Source: Alcanivoracaceae bacterium (GTDB taxonomy: Bacteria > Pseudomonadota > Gammaproteobacteria > Pseudomonadales > Alcanivoracaceae). Taken from it: a stretch of 64,000 nt of DNA. The stretch covers positions 1 to 64,000 of the forward strand of contig JARGPU010000002.1 in NCBI GenBank assembly GCA_029210325.1, read 5' to 3'. The notes under the pieces were generated by a model. That model had not been told where the DNA came from. It searched no databases and saw only the letters and a list, made by a program, of their open reading frames with translations. Positions 1-9,842 of the stretch are shown one piece after another. A program made the translations under genes and the position numbers. Numbering within the stretch: position 1 is the stretch's first letter; each line of letters begins with the position of its first letter.

Positions 1-74
1 GCGGGTGTAGCTCAATGGTAGAGCAGAAGCTTCCCAAGCTTACGACGAGGGTTCGATTCCCTTCACCCGCTCCA
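1..74 (+). tRNA. tRNA-Gly (anticodon CCC)
   Basis: A complete cloverleaf can be folded. The 7-bp acceptor stem GCGGGTG/CACCCGC, D-arm GCTC/GAGC, anticodon loop TTCCCAA with CCC in the centre, and T-arm with the TTCGATT loop are all present, and TCCA closes the 3' end, so CCA is encoded. It closely resembles the E. coli glyU type. The anticodon stem has a G-A mismatch at its outer pair (27-43). The tRNA starts at base 1, so its promoter lies outside the window. Confidence 0.97.
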
Positions 75-88
75 TATTTGCCTCTGGC

Positions 89-568
89 TTAGTGGTGATG
101 ACCACCGACACCATGAGCGTGGCCGTGGGCCTTCTCGTCTGCCGTGGCATCGCGGATATCAACGATATCAACCACAAAGCGCAGTGTTTCGCCGGCCAGA
201 GGGTGGTTGCCATCGACGTCAACCGATTTCAGTCCTACTTTGACCACCGTAACCACCCGTGTCCCCTGATCAGTGCTTACCTGAACCTGCATCCCGGGTT
301 TCAGCTTCCCGGCGTGCTTGAGATATTTGGCTGATATTCGCTGCAGACGGTTCTCTTCACGCAGGCCATAGCCTTGTTCCGGGGCAATGGTGGTTTCGAC
401 ATGATCGCCGACCGTGTGCCCGGCCAAAGCTGTTTCCAGTCCGCTAATGATATTCTGCGCCCCATGCAGGTAGGCCATTGGCTCGCCAGAACGGGAGCTC
501 TCAATTTGGGTGTCGTTGATAAACAGGTCGTAATGGAATTGCACTACCTTGCCGGTTTCAATGCTCAT
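89..568 (-). CDS. slyD: FKBP-type peptidyl-prolyl isomerase SlyD
   Basis: The 159-residue protein starts MSIETGKVVQFHYDLF and has the SlyD layout. An FKBP core is split by an insert-in-flap chaperone domain (about residues 65-125, after the GYGLREENR segment), and a histidine-rich tail (HGHAHGVGGHHH) can bind nickel or other metals. Family members catalyse proline cis-trans isomerisation and act as cytosolic chaperones, and E. coli SlyD helps deliver nickel to hydrogenase. The tail here is short, as in Pseudomonas. The gene converges on tRNA-Gly and stands alone. The call is secure; which substrates matter here cannot be read from the sequence. Confidence 0.93.
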   Translation of the reverse strand: MSIETGKVVQFHYDLFINDTQIESSRSGEPMAYLHGAQNIISGLETALAGHTVGDHVETTIAPEQGYGLREENRLQRISAKYLKHAGKLKPGMQVQVSTDQGTRVVTVVKVGLKSVDVDGNHPLAGETLRFVVDIVDIRDATADEKAHGHAHGVGGHHH

Positions 569-647
569 AACGGGTCTCCGGGAATTCGGCCGGCATTATC
601 AGCTCAGCCCCTGGCGAGGGCAACCAGCATGTGGGGCAGGAGTCAGA

Positions 648-2963
648 TCACTTTTCCCGGCGTCCCTCCGAAGTTACCAGCTGCAGGCGCTTTTCCAGCC
701 CCAGTTCGGATAGCAGTTTTTGCACGGCATCCTTGCGCACGGGTTTGCTGAGGAACTGGTCCATACCTGCTTGTTGCATCTTGTCGCGTTGCTCCTGCAG
801 CACATGTGCAGTCAGGGCGACCACGGGGGTGCGCGGCAGGCCAGCGCGAGCTTCTATTTCGCGAATTTTTTCTGTCGCGGTAATACCGTCCATCACCGGC
901 ATCTCGCAGTCCATTAGCACCAGATCAAAAGCCCCGCCGGCAGCCCGGTAGGCGGCGGTGGCTTCCTCACCGTTGCGGCACAGCACTGGAGCTATGCGCA
1001 GGGCGCCCAGAATGGCACGGATAACATCTCTGTTAACGTCGTTGTCTTCTGCAACCAGCACACTCAGGTGATCAAAGCGGCTATGCTCGCTTATCTGGCT
1101 GGTCGGTAGCGTCTGACTGGCCATGGCACTGTCATTCAGAAATTGTCCCAGGGCACTGGGTGTCACCGGCTTGTTGAGAATCGGGTAGCCGTCAGTGCTC
1201 TGGTCGATGCTGGCTAGAAGGGTGACTTTACTACGCCAGTGTTGCAGGCGCTGACGTGTCTGTGCATCAGCTGCAATTACCAGGGCACTGTCCACCAGCA
1301 CATGATCGAAGCTCTCGGCCATTTCAATATGGGACAAGTCCGTGCCAGTGGTTACCGTGGCGCCAGCATGTTCGAGCATGTGTTGCAAAGCGCGCTGCTC
1401 CGCATCCGAACGAGTCAGTAAAAGAATATTGCGCAGTGATGGCTGGTGGGGTTCCGCCGATGCAGTGCTATAGGTGGGTAAAGGTAAGTCGAGCCAGAAA
1501 CAGGAGCCTTCTCCCGGGGAGCTGATGACACCAATCTGGCCGGACATCAGCTCGGTCAATCGGCGACACACTGCCAGTCCCAGACCGGTGCCGCCAAAGC
1601 GACGGGCAGTGGACTGGTCTGCCTGAGTGAATACCTCAAAAATACGTTCTTGCTGGTCAACGGAAATGCCGACGCCGGTGTCCTGAACCTCGACATGCAG
1701 GCCACGTTGCCCGCTGCCCAGTTGCTGCTCCGTGACTCGCACCAGCACATGACCTTCGCGGGTGAACTTGACCGCATTGTTAATCAGGTTGAGCAGGATC
1801 TGCCGCAGTCGGACCGGATCGCCATATACCCAGCGGAACTGGTCAACGGTGACATCCATGATCAAATCCAGAGACTGCTGCCTGGCAACACCGGCAAAAG
1901 CACTAATCGCATCTTCAGTAAGGGATTGGATATCGACTGGTGCCGACTCCAATGACAACTGGCCAGCTTCGATCTTGGAGAAATCCAGAATATCGTTGAG
2001 TACTGCAATAAGGTTGTCGCCGGAATGCTGCATCAGCTCAACATAATGACGTTGTCTTTCATTCAAGTCGCTGTTTGCCAGTAGGTCCAGCACGCCGATA
2101 ATTCCGTTCATCGGTGTGCGGATTTCGTGACTCATGGTGGCCAGAAACTCGCTTTTCGCCTGATTGGCGCTTTCCGCTCGGATACGCTGTTCTTCGTTTC
2201 GCTCGCGCTCAAGTCTCTCTGCATCGAGTGCTTCTTCGGTTTGTTCACGTTGGACTATGTCACTGCGTAGAGTCTCGCGCATTTCGTTGATGGCATCAGC
2301 GATATCCTGCAGTTCATCACGCTGCAGGTTCTGCCGTGGCAGTTCCAGCGGGTGATGCAGTTTGGTGATGGATAGTTCTCGGGCATATCGCGCGATAGCC
2401 CGTAGATGGCGACCAAGCATATGACGCATCAGCAGCATTATTACTGCAGCGATGATCAGAGTCTTGATGGTTTGGAACAGAATGATGAAAAGGGCGTGCT
2501 CGCCAACCCGTTGATATAGCGCATCACGGCTTAGCTGGATATACAACTCACCAAGTGGCTCTGCGCTGCCATCACGGCGACGATAGATGATCGGATAACT
2601 GTTGGTGCGTTGGCTCTCTGCGCTGCCCCGTGGATCTCCCACCAGCAGACTGCGAGTTTGACCATTCCAGTCCTGCCACTGCACTTCCGCTCCGGTCACC
2701 TCTGGCAGACGCACCAGAGCTTCCAGCTGAACACCTAATTGTTCCTCGTCGAAGTTCCACAGACTTCGAGTGATTCCGGGCAGAGTAGTTAGCTCAACTT
2801 GCTCGAGATTGCGCTCCATATCGGACAGGCCCTGATCGAACTCGCGTGCCAGTAGCAGCAGGATTGCGACAAGCGTGATTACCGAGCTGATCAGCAGGAT
2901 GGCGCCCATCAGGCGGAAGGCGAGGGGGTTGTCAGTATGGTAACGACGTAAGCGAGAAATCAT
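648..2963 (-). CDS. Membrane hybrid sensor histidine kinase with C-terminal receiver
   Basis: The start chosen is [18 protein letters not shown] at 2963 (771 residues). The open frame runs 70 codons further upstream, but that extension is low-complexity and lies before the membrane segment. Order: TM1 (about 20-40), a periplasmic CHASE-like sensor (about 45-155) with a [15 protein letters not shown] segment, TM2 (about 157-180), a HAMP-like linker and coiled coil, HisKA with His279 in [13 protein letters not shown], HATPase, a degenerate receiver-like stretch ([12 protein letters not shown]), and a true receiver with Asp685 in [13 protein letters not shown]. There is no HPt domain, so phosphate must leave through a separate HPt protein. 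A lone HPt gene is present at 26123-26470. The layout resembles Pseudomonas hybrid kinases that feed HptB, but no ortholog is claimed. Confidence 0.85.
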   Translation of the reverse strand: MISRLRRYHTDNPLAFRLMGAILLISSVITLVAILLLLAREFDQGLSDMERNLEQVELTTLPGITRSLWNFDEEQLGVQLEALVRLPEVTGAEVQWQDWNGQTRSLLVGDPRGSAESQRTNSYPIIYRRRDGSAEPLGELYIQLSRDALYQRVGEHALFIILFQTIKTLIIAAVIMLLMRHMLGRHLRAIARYARELSITKLHHPLELPRQNLQRDELQDIADAINEMRETLRSDIVQREQTEEALDAERLERERNEEQRIRAESANQAKSEFLATMSHEIRTPMNGIIGVLDLLANSDLNERQRHYVELMQHSGDNLIAVLNDILDFSKIEAGQLSLESAPVDIQSLTEDAISAFAGVARQQSLDLIMDVTVDQFRWVYGDPVRLRQILLNLINNAVKFTREGHVLVRVTEQQLGSGQRGLHVEVQDTGVGISVDQQERIFEVFTQADQSTARRFGGTGLGLAVCRRLTELMSGQIGVISSPGEGSCFWLDLPLPTYSTASAEPHQPSLRNILLLTRSDAEQRALQHMLEHAGATVTTGTDLSHIEMAESFDHVLVDSALVIAADAQTRQRLQHWRSKVTLLASIDQSTDGYPILNKPVTPSALGQFLNDSAMASQTLPTSQISEHSRFDHLSVLVAEDNDVNRDVIRAILGALRIAPVLCRNGEEATAAYRAAGGAFDLVLMDCEMPVMDGITATEKIREIEARAGLPRTPVVALTAHVLQEQRDKMQQAGMDQFLSKPVRKDAVQKLLSELGLEKRLQLVTSEGRREK

Positions 2964-3187
2964 AGCCAGGACCCTCCGTGGACCTGTGGGAAAAGATAGC
3001 ACGAATACCCCGGGGGGATCAGCCTGCTGCCCCCTTGTCTTTGGTGATTCCGTGTCGTTGCGCACAGTCCTTGCACGCCACGCCTCCCGTCTAAGACTAT
3101 GTTCTGATCCTAGAGCTGGGCATGCTTCATCACAACCCCCCGCAATGGGGGTCCCGACGAGTGGTATACACAATATGCTTTGAGGGT

Positions 3188-4651
3188 TTACCCCTCTTTG
3201 CGAATCAGCCGTAAGTGGCGAAGTTTCTCGGTTTCGATACGGTCAAGACGCTGCAGGCAATTACGGAAAGTATGGCTGATCATAGTGGTGTTGCGGATCA
3301 GCTCGATTTTCGGCCAGGTAGCTTTCTCGCCGCTGCGAATAAAGTCCCGTACATCCTCCACAGAGGGGTTGCGCAGCACTTTGAGGATGTTGGTTGCCTG
3401 TCGCGGCGGGATAATGTTGATGTCGCCGAAATACTTCTGTTTGAGAATCGATTCTGCCTTATCAAGGATCAGACCAAGGTCATTTGACTGCACCTGTCGC
3501 TGGGCCAGATTCAAAACAAAGCGCGCATTCATAGTGAAGTTGCGCAGTGCCAGATTGCCCAGCGCCGGTAGCATGCGGCCGCCACCCTTGCGAGCCAGAA
3601 AGGGCACCACATGGGGGTTGGTCTGGCTGACGATCGAATGGTTGACGCCATATAGACGTGCCAAACGATGCACCGGAAGGTCGTCTTTGATGGAACCGTC
3701 GACCCATTTGCGACTGGGGATATAGGGTACCTTTTCGCCATCAATGTTCTTTGCCCATAACGTCACCGGGGGATAGATTCCGGGAATTGCACAAGACGCC
3801 AGTGAAGCCTTGCGAATTAGTACATTAGGAGACGTGCGCCAGTTTAGCAGGCGGGCATGCTGATGACGGTCGTAGGGGCTGACAGTGATATTGATTTCCC
3901 TGCCAGTCTTGCGATAGGCCTCTTCAAAGGTCAAATCATCAATGTTCTCTTCCAGACAGGCTTCCAGATAGTTGCCATCCAGCACAGGCTTGCCGCGCAA
4001 GGTGCCGTCCCAGCCCACTACCTTGAATGCCTCCAGATAGATGTTTTCCGGCTCCAGCTTGGTGAGTAGCTCCGAGTCGTCATGGGTGCCGACCACTGAG
4101 GCGATAATAGAGCCGGCGCTCGAGCCAGAAATGATCGGTGGCAGCAGACCTTGTTCCCACAGTGCCTTGGCGACACCAATATGGAATAAGCCAAGCGCGG
4201 CTCCTCCAGACATCATCAGGCAACTTTGCCCAAAGGCCTGACCAGTGGTTTGGAAAAAATCCAGCTTTTCCTTGAAGGGAAGCCCTTCAAATTCGTTGTC
4301 GCACAGGTAGTCCAAAGCGGCGGTGACTTCGGCCAGATAACGCTCTATCAGCCGTTTGGTGCCAACCCGGGCATGGCTGTACAGAGCCGGATTGGAAATA
4401 TTGCCAAGATTGCCATGCAGGCCCTCGTGCAAATGGAACACCAGCTTGTTGACGTCGTTACGCTCGCGGGCCTGACGGATCTGTGCCAGACGGTTGCGAA
4501 TCAATTCATAGTCATAATGCTGGGAGCGGTCTATTTCCTTCCAGGCGTCGGCGCCGGACAGGCGGTCGTGTTCAAGGCAGGCCTCACGCCACTCTTCATA
4601 GGTGGTGGCTTGATCAATGGCTCTTTCAAGTTGCTTCAGGGCGCGTTTCAT
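3188..4651 (-). CDS. Patatin-like phospholipase with DUF3336 N-terminus
   Basis: The 487-residue protein has the patatin catalytic dyad. The nucleophile elbow GSSAG lies at residues 176-180 (Ser178), an oxyanion-hole segment [17 protein letters not shown] precedes it, and the aspartate lies in [12 protein letters not shown]. The first 150 residues match the helical DUF3336 region found in front of bacterial and fungal patatin lipases (SDP1/TGL types). The family hydrolyses acyl esters of phospholipids or triacylglycerol. There is no signal peptide, so it is probably cytosolic or membrane-associated. The gene stands between the sensor kinase and an AraC-type regulator, all on the minus strand but with separate spacing. 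Substrate and biological role are not visible. Confidence 0.88.
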   Translation of the reverse strand: MKRALKQLERAIDQATTYEEWREACLEHDRLSGADAWKEIDRSQHYDYELIRNRLAQIRQARERNDVNKLVFHLHEGLHGNLGNISNPALYSHARVGTKRLIERYLAEVTAALDYLCDNEFEGLPFKEKLDFFQTTGQAFGQSCLMMSGGAALGLFHIGVAKALWEQGLLPPIISGSSAGSIIASVVGTHDDSELLTKLEPENIYLEAFKVVGWDGTLRGKPVLDGNYLEACLEENIDDLTFEEAYRKTGREINITVSPYDRHQHARLLNWRTSPNVLIRKASLASCAIPGIYPPVTLWAKNIDGEKVPYIPSRKWVDGSIKDDLPVHRLARLYGVNHSIVSQTNPHVVPFLARKGGGRMLPALGNLALRNFTMNARFVLNLAQRQVQSNDLGLILDKAESILKQKYFGDINIIPPRQATNILKVLRNPSVEDVRDFIRSGEKATWPKIELIRNTTMISHTFRNCLQRLDRIETEKLRHLRLIRKEG

Positions 4652-4705
4652 AGGGGCACCTGCTAATGTGACAGTGCCCGGAGTATAGCGACTAAGCGGT
4701 TCTGA

Positions 4706-5767
4706 TTATCCACTTTTGTCTGACAGGTTTTCTGAGCTTGGTAATGATTTGTTCTGATCTCGATATTCTCCGGGGGTCATCTGGTGGTGGCGCTTGAAGC
4801 TGCGCTGGAAAGAGCGGATATCTGAATATCCAAGTCTTTCGGCGATTTCGGTCTGCGCCATGGGGGTGTCGCGCAGGTAGGTTCTGGCCAGCTCCTGACG
4901 CAGGTTGTCGAGGATATCCTGCCAACTGGTGCCCTCATCCTGCAGGCGCCGGTGCAGGGTGCGGACGTTCAGACCCAGATCTTCCGCAACCTGTTCTTTA
5001 CGCGGCAAGCGCTCGGTCAATGACGACAGGATGCGGTTGCGCACCTTCTGTGTCAGAGTGGTTTCAATGCCCAGAGACTGTAGCTTGCGTGCCGCATGGG
5101 CCTCCAATGTGGAGTGCAGCTGTGGGTCAGGTTGACGCAGGCGGTGCTGCAGGGACATCGGCGAGGAAATAATTGCTGAGCAAGGCTGGTCAAAGCGCAC
5201 CTCGCAGCCAAATATCCTACGGTAGTCCTCGCGCAGGCGGCGATCCTCCGGTGCCCCATGCTCAAGCATGACCAGTTCGGGAGACAGGCCTGAATTGTCG
5301 GTCAGCCAGCGTGAGTACAGCACCCAGGAGCCGAGAACATTTTCGATCAGGTGACGGCGCGCGGGCTGCTTTTGGTGACGGCATATCCAGCGAACTTCAA
5401 CCAGCCCTTCATTCACCAGCGTTTCAGTAACGCCCATATCGCCGACCAGTTTTTCGTACAGGGCTACCTTGGACAACGCCTCGAACAGGGTCGAGGCACT
5501 CATTGCGATATAGCCCATGACGCTGTAAGAACCGGGCTGAACATATTGGGAAGTATGCAGCCCGAAAAGTGGGTCGCCGGAGGTCTCAATCAGCCAGATA
5601 AGCAGCTTTTCAAATTGCTCCCCGGGAATCCTTGCTTCCGGGTCGTCCGCCAGTGTGGGAGCAATGCCGGAGTGCAACAGGCCCTTTGATGGGTCAACGC
5701 CAGCGGCACGGGCGCTAACCAGATACTGGTTCAGTGCTGCGCCGGAAATGGTGCCCAGATCATTCAT
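4706..5767 (-). CDS. AraC family transcriptional regulator
   Basis: The 353-residue protein has an N-terminal arabinose-binding-like region of the PF12625 type (about 20-215) and a C-terminal double helix-turn-helix (about 240-340), including DTPMAQTEIAERLGYSDIRSFQRSFKRHHQMTPGEYR. This architecture is that of the OruR/ArgR-like and MmcR-like regulators that are numerous in Pseudomonas. The effector and target genes cannot be read from the sequence. Regulation of the adjacent patatin gene (same strand, downstream, 54-bp gap) is possible but unproved. ATG at 5767 is taken as the start because the conserved MNDLGTISGAALNQYLVSARAAG region begins there. Confidence 0.9.
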   Translation of the reverse strand: MNDLGTISGAALNQYLVSARAAGVDPSKGLLHSGIAPTLADDPEARIPGEQFEKLLIWLIETSGDPLFGLHTSQYVQPGSYSVMGYIAMSASTLFEALSKVALYEKLVGDMGVTETLVNEGLVEVRWICRHQKQPARRHLIENVLGSWVLYSRWLTDNSGLSPELVMLEHGAPEDRRLREDYRRIFGCEVRFDQPCSAIISSPMSLQHRLRQPDPQLHSTLEAHAARKLQSLGIETTLTQKVRNRILSSLTERLPRKEQVAEDLGLNVRTLHRRLQDEGTSWQDILDNLRQELARTYLRDTPMAQTEIAERLGYSDIRSFQRSFKRHHQMTPGEYRDQNKSLPSSENLSDKSG

Positions 5768-5786
5768 GGCAGACCCCGCCGTAAAA

Positions 5787-6491
5787 TCAGTCGAGAAGGA
5801 AACGTATCATTACTTGGCTACGTAAGGTGACTTCGCCGGCACTGTAGCTGGACTTGTCTGCCTGAGATTCCATGGCCATGGCGCGTAGCGGTTGTGGGCC
5901 TGGTAGCTGTGTTCCCTGCTCAATGATCATCAGCGCCGGGCCCAATTCGCGGCCGGCCGCGCTCGCAAGAATATCAGCACGATGACGGGCGTTGTGTACC
6001 GCTCGTTGCAGTACCTCGTCCTCCAGGGAGGCCAGATCACCGACTTCGGCGCCGGCTTGTTGTAGCTCGCTCGGCGATAGGGCCGTGAGCCGGTCAAGCA
6101 ACTCGATATAGTTATCCATGCCATCGACGCTGATCTGCACATCCCGCGATACCCGCTGGCCAATCAGTTTGCGTTCCGGCTGCCATTGCCATTCTGGCTG
6201 CACGTTCAGGGAGCTGGCCTGAATTTTCTTGTCCTCAATGCCAAGTGCCCGGGCAGCGGCCAGCGCTTGCGACATTTGCTGATCCAGCCTGGTTTTCATG
6301 GCCGCCACATCAGTGCCGACCTCACTGAACTTGGCACGAAGGCTAAAGCGGTCCGGCACGGCGCTAATCTCGGCGACGCCCTGTACTTCAATATGTGCCG
6401 GAGTAGTATCGGCGGCGGTGCTGTTGGCGATCTGATTGTCGCAGCCTGTCAGTAGGGCAAGGCAAAGTGAGGCAAGCAGGGCAAGGCGCAT
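5787..6491 (-). CDS. SIMPL (DUF541) domain lipoprotein
   Basis: The start at 6491 gives MRLALLASLCLALLTGCDNQ, a lipoprotein signal with a lipobox ending LTGC, and GGAG stands about 8 bases upstream. An ATG 63 bases further out would place the signal peptide internally. The 234-residue protein is a SIMPL/DUF541 domain (IEVQGVAEISAVPDRFSLRAKF onward), a family of periplasmic or lipid-anchored proteins related to E. coli YggE with ill-defined roles, sometimes linked to oxidative stress. The sequence lacks an Asp at +2 except for the weak CDN, so Lol avoidance is uncertain. It diverges from mrp with a gap of about 125 bp. Confidence 0.85.
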   Translation of the reverse strand: MRLALLASLCLALLTGCDNQIANSTAADTTPAHIEVQGVAEISAVPDRFSLRAKFSEVGTDVAAMKTRLDQQMSQALAAARALGIEDKKIQASSLNVQPEWQWQPERKLIGQRVSRDVQISVDGMDNYIELLDRLTALSPSELQQAGAEVGDLASLEDEVLQRAVHNARHRADILASAAGRELGPALMIIEQGTQLPGPQPLRAMAMESQADKSSYSAGEVTLRSQVMIRFLLD

Positions 6492-6617
6492 GAAAATATC
6501 TCCGATGGGCAGTGATGTGATTGTGCCGAATAAGATTGTCCGCTGCACGGGCACTGATAGGGCCGGTGACGTCGCCGGCCCGTCGGCCTATCATGTCGCC
6601 GGTTTCCGGGAGGAAGT

Positions 6618-7706
6618 ATGGCGATCAGTGAGCAGGTAATACGACAGGCTTTGGCGACCATCGTGCCGCAGGAACTGGCTACAGATCTAATTAGTGCTGG
6701 CTGTGTGCATCGGCTGGATGTCGCTGATGCCGGGGTGTTGCTGGAAGTTCGGCTGGGTTTCCCCTGTGATAGTCAGCTGGCCCGCTATCAAGCTCAGATC
6801 AGCGAGTCCCTGGCGCCCGTGCTTGGTGGAGTACCACTGCACCTTCGGGTCGATTGGCAGGCCTTGCCGCATCGTGCCCAGCAGAATATGGCGGCGCTTG
6901 ATCAGGTAAGTAACATTATTGCGGTGTCTTCGGGCAAGGGAGGGGTGGGTAAATCGACCACTGCCGTCAATCTGGCGCTGGCGCTGCAGGCGGAAGGCGC
7001 CCGCGTTGGAGTGCTCGATGCCGATGTGTTTGGCCCCAGTCTGCCGCTGATGCTCGGCGTGCCAGAGGGTCAGCGGCCTCAAGTGAAGGACGGCCGGCTG
7101 TTTATCCCGATCCAGGCCCATGGCCTGCAGACCATGTCCATGGGGTATCTGATTGATGAAGGCACGCCGGTGGTATTTCGCGGCCCCAAAGCCAGCGGTG
7201 CATTGCTTCAGCTGGTCGAGCAGACCCTGTGGGACCATCTGGATTACTTGATCATCGATATGCCGCCTGGCACCGGGGATATTCAGCTGACGCTGGCCCA
7301 GCGGGTGCCAGTGGCTGGTGCTGTGGTGGTCACCACGCCGCAGGATATCGCCCTGCTGGATGCCATCAAGGGTATTGAGATGTTCCGTAAAACGGATATT
7401 CGTGTGCTTGGCATTGTCGAGAACATGGCTATGCATGTGTGCAGTAGCTGTGGCCATGTTGAGCATATTTTTGGTGAGGGTGGCGGCGCCAGAGTGGCCG
7501 AGCGTTATGACACGGCACTGCTTGGTAGCCTGCCGCTGTCACGCGCTATTCGCGAGCAAGCTGATGGTGGTGCTCCGACAGTGGTGGCCGAGCCGGATAG
7601 TCCGGAGGCCGAGGTCTATCGACAGGTGGCCCGGCGCATGGCTGCCAGGCTGTCGCTGATTGGCGTCGGCCAGCGGGCTTTTCCGCGGGTCAAGATGGAA
7701 CACTGA
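6618..7706 (+). CDS. mrp: Iron-sulfur cluster carrier ATPase Mrp/ApbC
   Basis: The 362-residue protein has an N-terminal MIP18/DUF59 domain (about 1-80) and a deviant Walker A P-loop, SSGKGGVGKSTTAVNLA, around residue 110. Switch regions IIDMPPGTGD and a CSSCGH motif follow, the latter binding a bridging Fe-S cluster in the dimer. Mrp/ApbC proteins bind and transfer 4Fe-4S clusters to apoproteins in the cytosol. The neighbour dcd lies downstream on the same strand, as in Pseudomonas aeruginosa (recalled order), with a gap of about 78 bp. ATG at 6618 is preceded by GGGAGG at a good distance. Confidence 0.93.
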   Translation: MAISEQVIRQALATIVPQELATDLISAGCVHRLDVADAGVLLEVRLGFPCDSQLARYQAQISESLAPVLGGVPLHLRVDWQALPHRAQQNMAALDQVSNIIAVSSGKGGVGKSTTAVNLALALQAEGARVGVLDADVFGPSLPLMLGVPEGQRPQVKDGRLFIPIQAHGLQTMSMGYLIDEGTPVVFRGPKASGALLQLVEQTLWDHLDYLIIDMPPGTGDIQLTLAQRVPVAGAVVVTTPQDIALLDAIKGIEMFRKTDIRVLGIVENMAMHVCSSCGHVEHIFGEGGGARVAERYDTALLGSLPLSRAIREQADGGAPTVVAEPDSPEAEVYRQVARRMAARLSLIGVGQRAFPRVKMEH

Positions 7707-7784
7707 CAGGCCGCACTGCTGCGGTTAACATGCGCCCCTTGCCGGGGATAATCGGACGGGCATAACCAGACTGAGGGAGTCATC

Positions 7785-8354
7785 ATGAGTATCAAGTCAG
7801 ATCGCTGGATCCAGCGTATGGCCGAGCAGCACGGAATGATCGAGCCGTTTGAGGCCAAGCAGGTTCGGCAGGGCATGGATGGCGGTAAGGTGATTTCCTA
7901 CGGTGTGTCGAGTTATGGTTACGACGTGCGCTGTGCAGATGAATTCAAGGTATTCACCAATATCCATTCGGCCACCGTTGACCCCAAACACTTCGATGAA
8001 AAAAGCTTTGTCGATGTTCGCGGCGAGTATTGCATTATTCCGCCAAACTCCTTTGCGCTGGCGCGGACTGTTGAGTACTTCCGGATTCCGCGTAACGTGC
8101 TGACTATTTGTCTGGGTAAGTCTACCTATGCACGCTGTGGGATTATCGTCAATGTGACGCCACTGGAGCCTGAGTGGGAAGGACATGTCACGCTGGAGTT
8201 CTCAAACACCACGACGCTGCCGGCAAAGATCTATGCCAACGAAGGCGTCGCGCAAATGCTGTTCCTTGAGTCGGATGAGGTTTGTGAAGTGTCTTATAAG
8301 GACCGGGGCGGCAAGTATCAGGGGCAGCAAGGGGTAACACTGCCGAGGGCTTGA
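7785..8354 (+). CDS. dcd: dCTP deaminase
   Basis: The 189-residue protein is full length for Dcd and contains the conserved segments [66 protein letters not shown] (with the catalytic glutamate in [13 protein letters not shown]) and the C-terminal [12 protein letters not shown]. It converts dCTP to dUTP in the cytosol, feeding dTMP synthesis. GAGGGAG precedes the ATG. It follows mrp and converges with the DUF3108 gene. Confidence 0.97.
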   Translation: MSIKSDRWIQRMAEQHGMIEPFEAKQVRQGMDGGKVISYGVSSYGYDVRCADEFKVFTNIHSATVDPKHFDEKSFVDVRGEYCIIPPNSFALARTVEYFRIPRNVLTICLGKSTYARCGIIVNVTPLEPEWEGHVTLEFSNTTTLPAKIYANEGVAQMLFLESDEVCEVSYKDRGGKYQGQQGVTLPRA

Positions 8355-8385
8355 TCGGAGCCTTTTCCGGGGGAGCAAGGCGCTA

Positions 8386-9138
8386 TTATGGGGTGGGAGC
8401 CGATTCTTCTTTGGACTCTTCCGGTTCTTCCACGGCAGCGGAATCAAGCGGGTCTGGCCCGTCATAACGTATCATCAACAGCTCGCCGAAAAGCGCCCGG
8501 TTTTCCACATGACGGGCCTTCACCAGCATGTACTGCAGTGACGGCGCCACCCAGAATATGGTGCGCCGTTGACTGTCCGCCTTGCGCTTTTTTTCGATAA
8601 TGATGGTGTCAATGTCGCCAGCCGGTGTAGACACGGTTTCTTCGCCAGTGACCATAAAGGTGTGGCTGCGCACCTTGTCACCGTAAGCCGCCTTCAGGGT
8701 GAACTCCTTTTGCCCTTCGGCCAGCAGGCATTGGGCTTTGAGCAGCATGGTCAGCTCGTCCAGCGTGCCGGGCTCGATCGGGTAATGGCCTTGTTCTTGA
8801 CCGTCATCGAACAGCACATCCTGAGTGTCCCAGTTGAAGGTCATGCTGTGCTCCCGGCGAATGCCGAAGCCGCGAAACTCGTGTTCATAACGATTGCTTC
8901 TAGGGGCGCAATCATTCCAGCTGAAGTAGCTTTGCTCCCGGTTCTTGATCAGAAAGGAGCGATTCTCCATCTGCATCCGGTATTCGTCCGGCTGGTCCGT
9001 CGGCCCCAGCTGCAGTGTTGCCTTAATGGTGGTCGGGATTCTGCTGACATGCAGGCGGAACTCAGCTTCAAAAGGCTGCAAGGGATCGGCACTGGCGGCG
9101 CCGGCGAGAATCAGCAAAGGCAATATAAGAGCGCGCAT
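8386..9138 (-). CDS. DUF3108 periplasmic protein (second of pair)
   Basis: The start at 9138 is set by the TAATG junction with the upstream DUF3108 gene: the stop TAA and this ATG share one base, indicating coupled translation. The product (250 residues) begins MRALILPLLILAGAASA, a classical signal peptide, and then carries a DUF3108 domain (PFEAEFRLHVSRIPTTIKATLQL onward) and an acidic, glutamate-rich tail (about 230-250). DUF3108 proteins are secreted beta-rich proteins of unknown function. It shares layout and similar segments with the neighbour at 9138-9842 (for example FSWNDCAPRSNRYEHEFRGFG against FSWHQCTPQTTRYSYLREGLG), so the two are tandem paralogs. Confidence 0.85.
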   Translation of the reverse strand: MRALILPLLILAGAASADPLQPFEAEFRLHVSRIPTTIKATLQLGPTDQPDEYRMQMENRSFLIKNREQSYFSWNDCAPRSNRYEHEFRGFGIRREHSMTFNWDTQDVLFDDGQEQGHYPIEPGTLDELTMLLKAQCLLAEGQKEFTLKAAYGDKVRSHTFMVTGEETVSTPAGDIDTIIIEKKRKADSQRRTIFWVAPSLQYMLVKARHVENRALFGELLMIRYDGPDPLDSAAVEEPEESKEESAPTP

Positions 9139-9842
9139 TAAAGAGACCGGATCACCATTTCGTGTCGCTGATTGTCTTCTTCTTGCACCAGTTTCACTAG
9201 TGAGAAATTGTGATCGGCGGCAAACCATAGCCAAGTCCTTCGTCCTTGATCTTCATCTTGCTCTCGCAGTAGCCGCACGGTGCGTAGTTGGCCGGCCGGG
9301 GTCTGCAGAATCTCCTCACCATCGCGGCTATAACGCTCCTGCTCGCGACCTTTTTCATCGGCCACATCCACCACCAGATCCTGATCGCCGCGCTGCAGCA
9401 TGCACTGCAGCGCGAGTGTCTGGGACAGTTTGTCTGTGGTGGTGATACTGATCGGGTACTCGCGAACTTTGCCGTTGGAGCGTGTCGACAGGGCCATGCC
9501 GGTGCTGCGGTCCAGAGTGAGTGTCGCTTCACGCTTCTGGCCAAGGCCTTCGCGCAAGTAGCTGTAGCGGGTGGTTTGCGGGGTGCATTGGTGCCAACTG
9601 AAGCGGGTCACTTCTCGAATGCGGCCGAGTAGATTGCCGGCCTCAACCTCCATCTGCCAGGTAGTGTCATCAATTTGCCGCAGACGACGTTCCGCGGTTA
9701 CTGACACAGGGGCCTGGCTGGTCGACAGGCGGAATTCCTGATTGAAGGATTGGTCAGGAGCGGCGTGGGCCTGCAGGGGCAGTAGTAAGCCCAGCAGGCA
9801 GCTGATCCAGATCGAAGCCGTCAGCGGGTATTGGTTGGCCAT
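9138..9842 (-). CDS. DUF3108 periplasmic protein (first of pair)
   Basis: The start at 9842 yields [27 protein letters not shown], a signal peptide with an AHA cleavage site; a start at 9866 would add eight residues. The 234-residue product has the DUF3108 pattern (FNQEFRLSTSQAPVSVTAERRLRQI..., FSWHQCTPQTTRYSYLREGLG, AGQLRTVRLLREQDEDQGRRTWLWFA). Its first 89 bases overlap the 3' end of purN in another frame, so it is probably read from the purMN transcript. Function unknown. The position next to purN-purM matches what is recalled from Pseudomonas. Confidence 0.82.
   Translation of the reverse strand: MANQYPLTASIWISCLLGLLLPLQAHAAPDQSFNQEFRLSTSQAPVSVTAERRLRQIDDTTWQMEVEAGNLLGRIREVTRFSWHQCTPQTTRYSYLREGLGQKREATLTLDRSTGMALSTRSNGKVREYPISITTTDKLSQTLALQCMLQRGDQDLVVDVADEKGREQERYSRDGEEILQTPAGQLRTVRLLREQDEDQGRRTWLWFAADHNFSLVKLVQEEDNQRHEMVIRSL

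Noticed and set aside
3180-3725. 181-codon plus-strand frame
   Set aside because: Antisense to the patatin gene; the composition is that of a shadow frame.
6687-7466. Open frame of 259 codons on the minus strand
   Set aside because: It is fully antisense to mrp, which has clear motifs; the antisense product has no recognisable domain.
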